From Telopea speciosissima (Eukaryota > Streptophyta > Magnoliopsida > Proteales > Proteaceae), in the NCBI RefSeq assembly GCF_018873765.1, contig NC_057919.1, positions 63,130,484 to 63,194,483 of the forward strand: DNA of 64,000 nt, given 5' to 3'. The notes below the pieces were generated by a model. It was given only the letters and a program-made list of their open reading frames with translations. It had not been told where the DNA came from and did not search any database. Shown piece by piece: positions 10,758-23,000 of this stretch. Every line of letters begins with the position of its first letter. The first letter of the stretch is position 1. The position numbers and the translations under genes were made by a program.

Positions 10758-12455
10758 GACAAATCCACTAAGTATAGTATGCCATCTCCTCTTCCATTTT
10801 GACTTACAGGTTATAATTTCATCTTCTAGGTTTGAGTTTTTTTGGTATATCTATATCATCTTGTCAACCATCTAGAGATTGACTGGAAGTATGGGGAATT
10901 GATTACAACATATTTGCTTTGTAGCCTCATTATTAAAAGCCATATATCACCATCTTGATGGTGACACAGAGATTGGGCTTTGAGTTTGTTTGGCAGTGAG
11001 TGAGTTTCATAATAATCAAGTACTTAAAGCTTCTCATACGCTCACTCAAACTCCCGACCTCCTCCTCTCAGGCCCTATCTTCATACCCTCGTCTCTAGCT
11101 ATGCCCCATACTCCCAAGCCCCCAGACATTCCCTTCTCAAGCCCTGTCTCTCCTAACCTTACCCTTAACTCTTATTCCCCCTGCCTAGTGCCGTGCAGCC
11201 CATCCCACGAAATTCTCACTACCCTCAAATCCTCTTGCCCCAGCCCCAAACTCTCCCCCACCGACTTTCCAGCACTCCCCTCCAGTGCACTATAATCTAC
11301 CCCCTACCTTCCACCCCCAGCCCCAAGCTATCACTCCCTCAAAGTCAGCAACCACCTCAATCAGCAACCTCAAGACCTATCAGTATACCACGGTGAGTTC
11401 CGTCGGCCTGGTACATCTTAAAGGTAAGACTATACAGGCAATCTGGTCGGCTTCAACTTGCCTCTCCGGTAAACCACCACCCTGGCTTGTGGTTACTAGT
11501 TTACACTGTTCCCTTTAATTACTCTGCCAATTTTGTGTTTAGCTGTACATTGTTTTAATTCACTGTTGCACACTTTCTATTGCTTTATCATTGCCTGCTC
11601 TATTACTGCTTATTGATGTACTGGTAGGTGCTTTGTTTGTGCTTTACCTCTACTAGTTGTGTTAGTTTGAGCTAGTTGTTTCATTGATCTCAAGTGCACA
11701 AGCTAGACCGAGCAGGAGGAACTATTTGTTAGCCTTGAGTTGTATTTTATCTGGTTAGTGCCTGGTTTATTAGTGCTTATGGATTTACTAGTAGATGCTT
11801 GGCTATTTTAACCACTACTTGTTTTGTCGGTTTGAACAAGTTGTAACATTGATCTCAAATGCATATGCTGGTCCGTGTAGGAGGTACTACTTGTCTCTAT
11901 TTGTTAACATGAGCTGTATTTTATCTCGTTCTGAATACCTGACTAGTCTTTTTGAGTTTATCTACTTAATGCTTTAAGTGTCCTTTCCCCTATTTTTATT
12001 TACCACTCTATTTTTGTAACTATTCCCCTGGTGCATCAGGTAGGCAGCCCACACCATCATATTATTTATTTTCAGCCAATCCTCTTTTGCATGGATTTTT
12101 TTTCTTTATTTCTTTGTACTTTTGTTTATGGCTTATCAACCTTATTCTCGGGCATCCCCTGCTTGCGACGAGCTGCATTGTCTCCCGGATTCGGTGTCAC
12201 GAATGGTTGCAGGAAATCCCCCCTATTTTGGATTAGTGACTTGTTATGGCGTGTCAATTGTAGCTAAAAAGTTGCATTTTATTTTGTCAAATTAGTGATT
12301 AGTCAGTGCATTTCTATCTTACTATATAATCAATTTCTTTGTAGACTGTTCATCACTTCCAGTATCTTAAAGAAGCTCATCTAGTATACGAAACACAAAT
12401 TTTCTTCTTCATTGAATAAAGAAACCTGGCGTTCTGAAGTTTGCTGTATAAGAAG
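10758..12455. other. no supported gene (proline-rich frames only)
   Basis: Overlapping Pro/Ser-rich open frames at 10,990-11,518 have no recognisable domain, and composition alone explains them. Two related stretches ending CTCAA(G/A)TGCA...GGAGG(A/T)ACTA (about 11,600-11,730 and 11,760-11,890) look like a diverged direct repeat of about 160 bp. Nothing else was recognised. Confidence 0.4.
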
Positions 12456-13134
12456 TGTTGAAGTACTGTTCACGTAACACTGTTCACGCTGTAGCGAGAT
12501 TAGCGCTAGGAAATCAGAACCGAGAGATGGGAGAGAAGAAGATGAAAAGAAGAATTTAATAGGGAGAAGTGGGGCTGTAAACGGATCGGATTCGGCTTGG
12601 ATAGTGCTATTTCCACATCCGCATCCGATTAGCTATCGGACGGATTCGGATCGTGCTAAACAGATACGGACACGGATATGGATACGGATCGGATATTTTA
12701 TCCGTTTACATGTAAATATAGCTTTTCGGATAGCTATAGCCTATCCGTATCCGCATCCGTTTAACTTTCAGACGGATTCGGATAGTGCTAAACAAATACG
12801 CACATGGATACGGAAATGGATTTCCGCTATTCATTTACACCCCTAGAGAAGAGGAGAACTGTCTAATATGACAGTCTCCCTCACAACACTTGTATTTATA
12901 ACCTGAAATTACAATAGAATGGGGGAACTCCTAATCTGATTAGGAATTCCTAATCATGATAGGATTCCAAGTTAAAATAGGAGAGAGCAATGAAATAAAA
13001 CTAGGACTAACAACTAGGACTCATAACTCAAATTAGAACTAGGAGTTTATAATCCTAATTATAAAACACAAAAACCAAATCACTGTTCACGTCACTGTTT
13101 ACGTGAACAGTGTTGCGTGAACAGTACTTCAACA
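12456..13134 (-). mobile_element. 679-bp solo LTR, Copia-like, with hairpin ends
   Basis: Begins TGTTGAAGTACTGTTCACG and ends CGTGAACAGTACTTCAACA. On the minus strand a TATA-like TTATAAATACAAG precedes a leader, as in an LTR promoter. The flanks AGAAG/AAAAG fit a 5-bp target duplication with one mismatch. No internal retroelement region is present, so it is a solo LTR. Unusually, the TG...CA ends extend into a nearly perfect inverted repeat of about 30 bp with several ACTGTTCACG copies. A word-type element sits inside at about 12,574-12,847. Confidence 0.65.
12574..12847. mobile_element. hAT-like 'CGGAT' word element (family D), nested
   Basis: Runs from GGGCTGTAAACGGATCGG to TTCATTTACACCCCTA, with ends inverted relative to one another. 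The inside is almost wholly CGGATACGGAT/ATCCGTATCCG words. GAGAAG-containing flanks (AGGGAGAAG and GAGAAGAGG) suggest a short target duplication. It interrupts the solo LTR at 12,456-13,134. Confidence 0.6.
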
Positions 13135-14408
13135 AAAAGCGTATGATGGAACAATTTCAACACCATGACTTGTTCCATTGCGTAGAGCAATAACTGTCCA
13201 AGTGACCCTATTGAACTCAATGTTAACCCAAGCTAGGATTCACTCTTAGATGATCCCAGAACTTAAGGCAGCTAAAGAAGAGTGGAAAGCATCTTGATTA
13301 TTAGAAGCCAAAAACAAGAATGAATAACAACCATTAAGTTTTCCATATGTTACAGAAAACAGACATCTTACAATTAAGGTGATAGACCATCAACATTTCT
13401 TCTTCTTTAACTTGGATGCATTTTCAGAGCTTGACTCATTTAGAAGGTGGGGGGTGGGGGGAACGGCATTAAGAGTATTAGATTGACATGATAGGTACTG
13501 TCACTAATTACTAAGAAGCAATCTAGAAACAAAGTAACCACCACCAAAGCAGAAGCTAAGGAAGATTGGGAGCCCATCTTGATTTCTGTGGAATTATAAG
13601 TATTGTAATAGAGATTAAGCACAGAACCCTTAGTTTCATCTCATATAAGACAAAACAGACAAAAATAACTGAACTCATCCCATTCATGCTCTTCGAATGA
13701 ATCTAAACAGACATTTCTTAAGCTAATGTCTACAAAATGAGAAAAAGTTAGGGATTGAAAGGAGAAATCCTCGTGAATTGCATAACCCTGTATCTTTTGA
13801 ACCAATACAATGAATAGTGAATTAAAGAAATTAAATTCAACAAGGAGATCTACCAATTGATCTGATGGAGGGCAGATATATTGACATGCACCATGCTTAC
13901 TAGTGGGGAATATGAACCTAAATAGCACCTTTATTTGGTTGTGTAGGACATCTAGTTATGCTTATAATTGTACTTAAGAATACAGACCTTAAGTCACATT
14001 TTTTGTACCCCACAAAAAAAAGAAAAGAATACATTATTTCTAATACCAGGTTACCAGATATTGCTTGTCTTTTCAGTTGTGGAAAAATAAAAATGATCCA
14101 TATTACACACTGTGTTTCCCTGCTTCAATAAAATAGCACCCAAAATTTTGGCTGTTGTATGGCAAAAAGAAAAAAACAAGTGAAATTGCATCCTCACATA
14201 ATCTTAATCTTTAAAAATGTGAGTTTTTAATGATTAAGCTTGGTTCTAAATAATTTATTGTGGTTCCCCCCCCCCCTGCGTTTTATTTTGTTCTTGTGGT
14301 TGTATCAGTACCTATGTTTAAATTTTGATATATTCTTTTATTTTTCATTAATATATGCAGCTTCGTGGTCGCATCTATTAGCTGGTTTTATATTCACTAA
14401 CGAATTAG
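13135..14408. other. upstream region or 5'-UTR intron of GATB
   Basis: AT-rich sequence with no coding frame of note. Short frames on both strands lack domains. The last 50 bp before the ATG follow a plausible acceptor (TATGCAG), fitting an intron in the 5' UTR. Confidence 0.4.
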
Positions 14409-17004
14409 ATGGCTTCCACATGTTTTAGAGGGATCAGAACACACCCTTTCTTCCTTTACCCTTCTGCACTTTTTGTTAGAAAAAATGGTGCCTTCTTTTG
14501 CACCATGGAAAGTGTGCAAGCCCCAACAACTACACATAAAAACCAGCAACTTGAGATGACATCTTCTCGCCATACCCAAACTAGAACTGTTGAGAAAATC
14601 TCAAAGGACTACGAAACAATCATTGGTATAGAGACCCATGTACAGCTCTCCACTCTTACTAAGGCCTTTTGTAGGTGTCCTTATTTCTATGGGTCCCAAC
14701 CAAACAACCATGTGTGCCCTATTTGCATGGGCCTGCCTGGTGCTTTGCCAGTTTTGAACTCAAAAGTCATTGAGTTTGGTGTGAAAGTGGGTCTCGCCCT
14801 CAACTGTAAACTTTCTATGAACTCAAAATTTGATAGGAAACAGTACTTCTACCCTGATCTTCCAAAGGGCTACCAGATATCTCAGTTTGATGTCCCAATT
14901 GCTACGGGTGGTTTCATTGAGTTGGATCTTCCCACCGAGTATGGTGGAGGGCATAGGAGGTTTGGGATTACCAGGGTTCATATGGAAGAAGATGCAGGGA
15001 AGTTGCTTCATTCAGGAACTGAAAGCTACTCCCAGGTAATGCTGTTTTACCCCCTTCCTTGGTGTTCATCAATATTATTTACTGTGAGAGTATGAGGTGA
15101 TTTGCTTTTTTTGTTTTTATTGTTTTGTATATCTTTTCCCCCTCTTATGTTTTATTAATGAGATTTATGGTTTGTTTGATTTACTTATATCCCCAGAATA
15201 GGCAATTGATTTTTTAACGTTGCTTATTTCAGAAATGAATAGATTTTAACTTATAACTTGGTCTTTTACATATTAGAAAGATGAAAAACCTGATTAATCA
15301 GTACTGTTTCTGTTCAGTTGGATAGTGTTTGACTTGTGGTCTTGTTGATCGTTTCTATAGGTTGACCTGAATAGAGCAGGGGTGCCTTTGCTTGAGATTG
15401 TATCTGAGCCTGATATTAGAAGCGGTCTTGAGGCTGCAGAGTATGCAGCAGAGATACAGAGGTTGGTTCGGTATTTGGGAGTGAGCAATGGCAATATGCA
15501 GGAAGGTTCACTGCGCTGTGATGTAAATGTCTCTGTCCGGCCAATTGGACAGTCAGAGTTTGGAACTAAGGTAACGCATCTTTCTTGTTTTAATAAAATT
15601 TTTTAATTTTGCTTTTCTAAGCAAACATATAAACTCAAGGAATACAGATAAATTCAAAGATTGGTGAAGCTGGAATTATATTCTTGTGGAATTGGGTTCC
15701 GAATTCATTCCTAGCTTCTTCCTTTTCTCATGGTCAATTTATTGAATAGGGAACAAATTCTGTGCTGTGGGTTGTGTTGATTTTTGTTTTAGGATTTCAA
15801 AGTAGAACTGATTATTGTTTTTCTTGAGTGCTTTTTGTATCATTTGATTAGGCAAGATGATATATGTATGACCGAAATTCTTTGATGGCTTTAGTGGGAC
15901 CATAAAAGTTTTGAGAGAGCTAGATCAAAGTAAGGGACCATTTGACTTATTGATTCTCACTGCTTCTTACCTCTTTTGTTTTATCCTGCCTCTGAGAAAC
16001 CAGAATGGAGTGGAAACTTGCATATTAATTACAAAGATAATAAGTAACACAACTAAAGCAATCATGCCCCATAACCTTGTCAATAAAATTCTATGACATG
16101 TCCACTCTTATAAAAACTGTATATAGAATATTATAATCTCAGTGGAGCAGATCCAAATCAATGGGCACACCAGTCAGTTTAGCCACCTTGCTTTTTACTG
16201 CTGGTAAGCCTTAATTTATCATTGACAAGAATTAAAACTTGGTTGGTGAATGGGCAAGATAAAAGCAGGATAAGTTCTTGTGATTGTCTATGAATGTCTT
16301 ATTATAATTGAGAATATCAATATAGTTTCTGCATAGCCTCTCACCTTCATGTGAATTTGTAGCATTCTCATTAGTTAGTTGATCTGTTCTGTATTTGTTT
16401 GGTTCTGGCAGGTTGAGATAAAGAACATGAACTCATTTTCAGCAATAAATCGGGCAATTGATTTTGAGATCTCCAGGCAGGTAGATCTCCATAGTCAAGG
16501 ACAGGGTGATCAGATTATACAGGAAACTCGACTTTGGGAAGAGGGGACTCAGGTTTGATTACTTATTTGTTCATTCAAGGACAAATAAATCTTTCCAACT
16601 TCATGACTAATTTTCTTCATTAACCTCTGTTTTATTTAGAGAACAGTTTCAATGAGGAAAAAGGAAGGGCTTTCTGATTATCGATATTTTCCCGAACCAG
16701 ATCTTCCAGAAGTTATTGTCAGTGAAGAATACATCGACACTATTTCTGCTTCTTTACCTGAACTTCCAGAAATGAAGCGCAGACGATATGAAAAAATGGG
16801 TCTCAGCATGCAGGATGTACTTTTTCTTGCTAATGACAAAAATGTAAGCCCTGTTTATAAATATGGAGTCAAGTATCAGACTCAGAACATGTATTGCAAA
16901 TGGATGACATGATGTTCATTTCTGATGTATTTTCCTGTTAGATGTTTATCAGTACGTAAACTTCTTTTGTCATAAGTATTTATCACACTGCACCCCATCC
17001 CACA

Positions 17005-17035
<31 letters not shown>

Positions 17036-20000
17036 GAAAACTATGATACTATCAGTCAGCTTTATCTGTTTCTATTTAATACCAAGTTTGTAAATTACCT
17101 AATGATCATGTGGGCTCAACTCTAACTTCTATTAGGAAATGGTTCAGGTGGCTGATTTTTTTGATGCAGCTGTTGGAAAGAGTGCTGATGTGAAGCTGGC
17201 TGCCAATTGGATAATGGGTGATATTGCTGCCTATCTGAACAATGAAAAGTTGTCTATAAATGAGATAAAACTTACACCCCAGGAGCTGGCTGAACTAATA
17301 TCTTCTATTAAAGGCGGGACTATAAGTGGAAAGATTGGGAAAGAGGTGAATCTCTGCCTTTGGTTTTTATTTTGCATGTATAAGCTAAAAACCAACCTAT
17401 AAACTATGTTCAGGTATTTTGTGCATGTATGCATGCATGTGTGTCTCTTTACCCTTCTACTATGATGGGCAGTCTTTTTCTTTTCCCTTTTTAATTAAGT
17501 TGGAAGGGATGCATCATCAAGTATCATCAACAGGCATCATTATAGGCCATAGTTATCTAGGCGTCGCCATGGCGTCCAGACTCCTTGGTCGCCTTGGACG
17601 CCTTGGGCGCCATGGCGGTGTCGCCTTGTTTTTTTACCCTCTAAAACGCCATGGTCGCCTTCCTACCTTGATAACTATGTTATAGCCTACGGACTCTGAG
17701 AAGTCCATAAATGAGTTGGTTTAGTGGTTGACCTGAGGAACAAAAGAATGGCATATGCAAAAATAATAGTAAAAATAATAAATAAATAAAGGGTAAATTA
17801 CATGTCACCCCCTGTAAGTTTCCCTATACTCAACTCACCTCCTCTTATTTGAAAATTCACTTCCGCCTTCCTCTACAGTAACAGTGTTAACTTAAAACAA
17901 ACCAAAAAGTGATATGACAAGTTTAACCTCAACCCATTCCTTTGTATAAACCAATCACTTTACACAAATCAAAAAAATGAAAAGATAATTTTAACCTCTT
18001 CTCTCTATTCTCTCCATCTTATCTCCATTCGACCTGAGTTGAGATGAAGAACCCACCCTCTGCAACCCTCCTAACCATAGTTATCAATGACGCCTTGGCG
18101 ACGCCTTGGCGTCCTGGCGGTTTTCAAGGGTCAAGGCAATTAGTCGCTTTACTGCTAAGGCGTTATTTATTATTTTATTATTTTTTTTCCATTTTATTCT
18201 ATTTCTTATATTTTTATTGGTTTTGTGTATATGATTTTCATACACTGTGATACACTGAATCTTGGCGACGCCTTGGTGTCCTGGCGGTTTTCAAGGGTCA
18301 AGGCGATTAGTTGCTTTACTGCTAAGGCGTTATTTATTATTTTATTATTATTTTTTTTCATTTTATTCTATTTCTTATATTTTTATTGGTTTTGTGTATA
18401 TGATTTTCATACATTGAATTATTAAATAACAAAACAAAATATAAATATGTAAAGTTTTATTTCATTTCTTAGATTTTCATTGGATTGTATACATTAGTTT
18501 TGTACATTGTGTTACATAGAATCATCTAAAGCAAACAAAATCGAATGAAACCCTTGACTTCCTGCTCCAGAGACTCCTGCTCCTGCTCAGCTACTCCAGT
18601 GTCTTCGATGATGAGGAATCACGACCACGAACTCTGCTCCGGTGAGAGATTGTGACCTCGAATCTTCTCCCGATAAGTTTCTTTTCTTCTATGTTCCATT
18701 TTCTTCTTCTTCTTCTTCTTTAAAGGAGGAAATAAAACCCTTGTCCTCCGGCTCCAGTGATGCCAGCTCTTGCTCAGCGACTCCAGCGCCATTTCCTTCG
18801 ATGATGATGAATCGTGACCTCGAACCCTACTCCGGTGACAGACGGTGATGAAGAAATATTCTTCTTCTTTTTTCCCTTCCTTGCGACACTTCTCTGAAGA
18901 AGGAAGGAATCAGGTAACAGAATCAAATGAATAATCGAAGGAACTGGATCGTCCTCTTCTTCCCCTTTCCCTGCGACACTTTTCTGAAGTATTCTTTGTT
19001 CCTCTTTCAATTGTCAACTGTCTGTTGCAAAATTGATTGTGTTGGTTCCGCTTTCCCTGCTACACTTCTCTGAAGACAATCATGATCTCTAGATTTTTCA
19101 GAAACAAAGGCATATGCCCTTTTAAAATTTCTGAAACCTTCAATGTTCTTGATCTGTTGCGTTTTTTCCTCCTCCTTTTTCTTCTCATCTTCCTTCTTCT
19201 TCTATGTTGGTGGCAGTAGTGGTGGCTGCTGGTGGTGTGGCTGGTGGCTGTAATTTTGTGGTATGTGATTTTGTTATTCAAATCAAATTGTGCAACTCTT
19301 AGTATGAGTCATGTAATTTTATCATTTTCTGATTATATGATTATGTAATCTAAGAATATTTGATTCTGTGTTTCATTTATTTTGTAATGTCACACCCTGG
19401 CCCGGTTAATAAGGGCCAAGTGTGACTGGATGTCTTTGACATCCAACCAATCCCAAGGATCGCAAGTGCAGTACTCCATACACAGTCAAATATCTCAAAA
19501 ACAGAATCAAACGCAGCGGAAACAATTAAATAATAGAGATAACATCGATAATAAGGGAAGTCTAAATAAAGCCTTTGTATTAATGATAAAACTTGTTACA
19601 GCTATACAGTTTACAAAAGTACCACAAGGTATAACTAAACAAGAAACTATACTATATCTATATAAAAACAATTTATAAATACAAAAGAGTGGGGGAGAAG
19701 CCTAGACTGCCAGGCCCAGATCAGGAGAAAGCACAGTCATCACATGTGCACGCAGCATTGTGCACCACATACTCCTGAGCCACAAAACCACCCTCAGAAG
19801 GGAGATCCAAGGCGGGAGCAGCACCAAGAGGAACGTCAGCGGAAGCAACCAAGTCATCTAAAAAATAAGGTTAACCACAGGAGTGAGCTCCACTGAGCCC
19901 AGCAAGGGAAACACACAAGGAGATGCATATAGTCCATGATGAATGACTTAAATCTAAGTATGCTTCTAGCATCAGATACTAAGTCTCATGGGGGTATAAG

Positions 20001-23000
20001 TGCTACTGTAGTAGGTATGATATTCTCAGTCACAGAATGAACTCATCAGTCTTCCCAAGAATACCACTCTACTACGGTGGGGACCCGCCAGTTCCGGAAT
20101 GAACACATCGGACCCCAGCGAACCCCCAATGATAACCCTATTGTTTGTTCCCATTCCGGTATGAACACATCGGACCTGGGACAGTGAATGACATTCTGGG
20201 ATGAACACATCGGACCTACCATGGGTTATCCAACCCCTCAACCCCTGTTGGTAAGGGTCATAGCACTGGGTTCATGCCAATCCTAATCAAATGCAACTAA
20301 CATGATGGCAAATGAATCATAATAGATAATTAAGCAATTGTGTCCAACAACCATAGTTCGAGAACTCGTTTCGTTTCGGTATTTTGGGCTGACCGAAATA
20401 TCCGAAATATTCGAAATTTTGGATATTTCGGTCGAAATATTGTATTTTTCTGGTAAGTTTCGATAGGTCATTTCGGTGGGTTTTAGGCCAAGTTAAGGCC
20501 TGAAACTTCATGGAAATCCTATTTTAGGCTATATAAACACATTTAAATGTTCAAATTGCAAAAATAGTCACCCAAAATGGTGTTTTGGATGTGCACCATT
20601 GATTGGCAATGTACGGTCGAACCCTAATGTATAACTTAGTTAATTACACATTTACACATACACATTGTACATTAAACAAGTAAATTGACTTGGAACTAAG
20701 TTGGAAACATAATGACTCATAAGTTAAGTCATAAATCATAATATTAAGTATATAAGACATCAAGTCAATAACAAGTTAACAAATAGCAACTTAAGAGTTA
20801 AGATTTAAGAAGATGATATCAAACATTCCAAATCACAATATGTCAATCACCTTAAAAAACCAAGCAAAAGTGCAAAACCAGAGCTGTTTCTCAGTCTTAA
20901 TTTCGACCGAGACTGACGAAACATGTTCATTTATATAAAGCAATTTCTCGAGAAACTCGAAATCACGCGAAATTTTGAAAAAATCTCAAGATATCTCGAA
21001 ATTTCGATTGAATTTTTGTATTTTTTTGATTCGAGGTGGCATTTCGTTTCGAGGAGGTCGAAATATCGCGAGATTTTGAACTATGCCAACAACATCAACA
21101 TAAATCATAAATTCCAAGAACAAGTAATCAATGCAAATGCAACATGGATATGCAACCTAAAATCATGCACAACTAATGCAAAGAAGTTAAAGCTATAAAA
21201 GTACATGATCAGTGTTATCAGTATGATGAATGACACGGCAATCATAACAAACAGAAATTAAATATCACAAACATGCCGAAATTAAAATCAAAATTCCCTT
21301 ACCTTATCTTGTAGAATATAGTAGCCCAAAGTAGATCCCCAAATGACACAAACAACCTCACCAACAGCTTACTAATAGCCCTAATTAGACATACAACAAC
21401 ATAGATAAGTAAGAGTCAAACTCTAGGTCAAACCCCTAAACAACCAAACCAATCAAACACAGCAGGGAGGAGCCGGATGGAGTCTGGCACAGGGGCTAGA
21501 TGTCCGCCTGGTTCTTGCAACTCCATCCGGCTGCCCAAAACAGCATTGGGGGTTTTGGCTGTTCTTCAAGGATCTTGACATGCATGGCCATAAAATTCAA
21601 AATTGGTTAAGGGGAAAGGAAGGGCACACTAATTGGGTTATTCCAACCCATTTGCATGGTTGGTTCAAGATCATTACAACAATTTGCTTAAATTTTTAAG
21701 CATGGGCTGAGATGAACTAAGAACTCAGCAAGAACATCAAAGAGGAAGAGATTTTGGGCAGAATCAGAATCTGGTTGGAAGGCCTACCAAGGTTTGAGAT
21801 GGAGAAGAGGCTAGCAGTCCCAATCCAAGCTTTCCCAAAGCTTCAGCTCCAAGTTCAAGCAATTCCAAAACTCTAGGTCTCCTGCTCCCTTCTTCTTTTC
21901 TTTCTCTTCTTCTTCCTCTTCTCTAGAGCAGAATCGGTTTTCCTTGGTTTTGTTTGGTAGGAAATGAAGTCTAAAGCTAAGTGTTTTCTTATATAGCTAA
22001 GGCCAACTAAGGCTTGTTTGGTATAGCTTGGACTAAAAACAGTTTATGAAATTTATTTCTTTAAACTAATTTTATATAATAATAACTACCTAATTAACTA
22101 TATTCAAGTCATAAGGGATTAGGGGTGATGTCATGTGACACAAGCGGGAATCCAGTTGGGGTTATCTACGGGAAGTTGGATTCCACACTGGGGATGTGGG
22201 TCCCACAAGAAGAAATTATCATTCTGCCCCTATTATACTATTTAAGTAAAAATACTATAAATATGCATACAAGAAGGGATTCTCACCCATAATTCAGCCT
22301 AGAATAGAATGAGGTTCGCAGGCTATCAATCCAGCTGACAAGCTTATGTGTTGTCTTCCACTAGACACCTTAGACTCATTAGAGACTAAGTTAGTTGGCT
22401 GTTCGGAATGCCTTTTATAGGCGAGTCACCAGATTGGTCTGAATTTTCAACCGAGACAACCCACAACATAGAGGCTAGCATGGGCATTGAACCAAAACCT
22501 GAAATCACACAGGTTCCAAAAGTTCAAATTTATAGTGGGTTTCACATGTAATGTTGTGATTATATGATTATGTAATTCCTTGATTGTTGATTTTACTATT
22601 TTATGGGTGGATTCTTGACTTCATTGTAATGAGTCTAATGACTGCTTTTAATGCTTCTTTAATATTTATTTAGCATATAAGTAGAATTATATTATTTTTA
22701 TTATGCTATTTGTGCTAAATAAAATGGTTATATAAAAAAAGAACACTAGAACGCTTTGTTCGCCGTGGCGACGCCTTGCGGCCGCCATATCGCCAAGGCG
22801 CTTCGGAAGGCCCTCAAACGCCTTGGTTACTTTGCCGCCTTGATAACTATGCTCCTAGCCCACCCTCTGTGACTCTGGCATCTTCCATAAGTCCTTCATT
22901 GGAGTCGATGAATAAGGTAGTGAAGCAGCTTCTGCATCTACTGCTGTAATAAATTTGTCTTTGCAAATTCTGCTTATGAAGCTCATGGTATCTGAGTTAT

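Larger units (their letters stand above)
18076..22851. mobile_element. large hAT-like 'GGCGACGCC' word element (family A), nested
   Basis: Ends CATAGTTATCAATGACGCC and GCCTTGATAACTATG, with flanking 8-bp repeats CTCCTAAC and CTCCTAGC. Removing the solo LTR inside leaves about 1.6 kb. Its left part contains a direct tandem repeat of about 165 bp (18,090-18,255 and 18,262-18,420), then a GC-rich diverged repeat (about 18,555-18,655 and 18,745-18,850) and three copies of a CCTGCGACACTTCTCTGAAG-like unit (near 18,880, 18,970 and 19,052). No transposase frame. Confidence 0.75.

Noticed and set aside
10990-11518. Proline-rich frames
   Set aside because: Overlapping frames in C-rich sequence with no recognisable domain. 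A LINE ORF1 was considered but no motif supports it.
14397-15011. Antisense frames over GATB exon 1
   Set aside because: Shadows of the conserved GATB coding strand.
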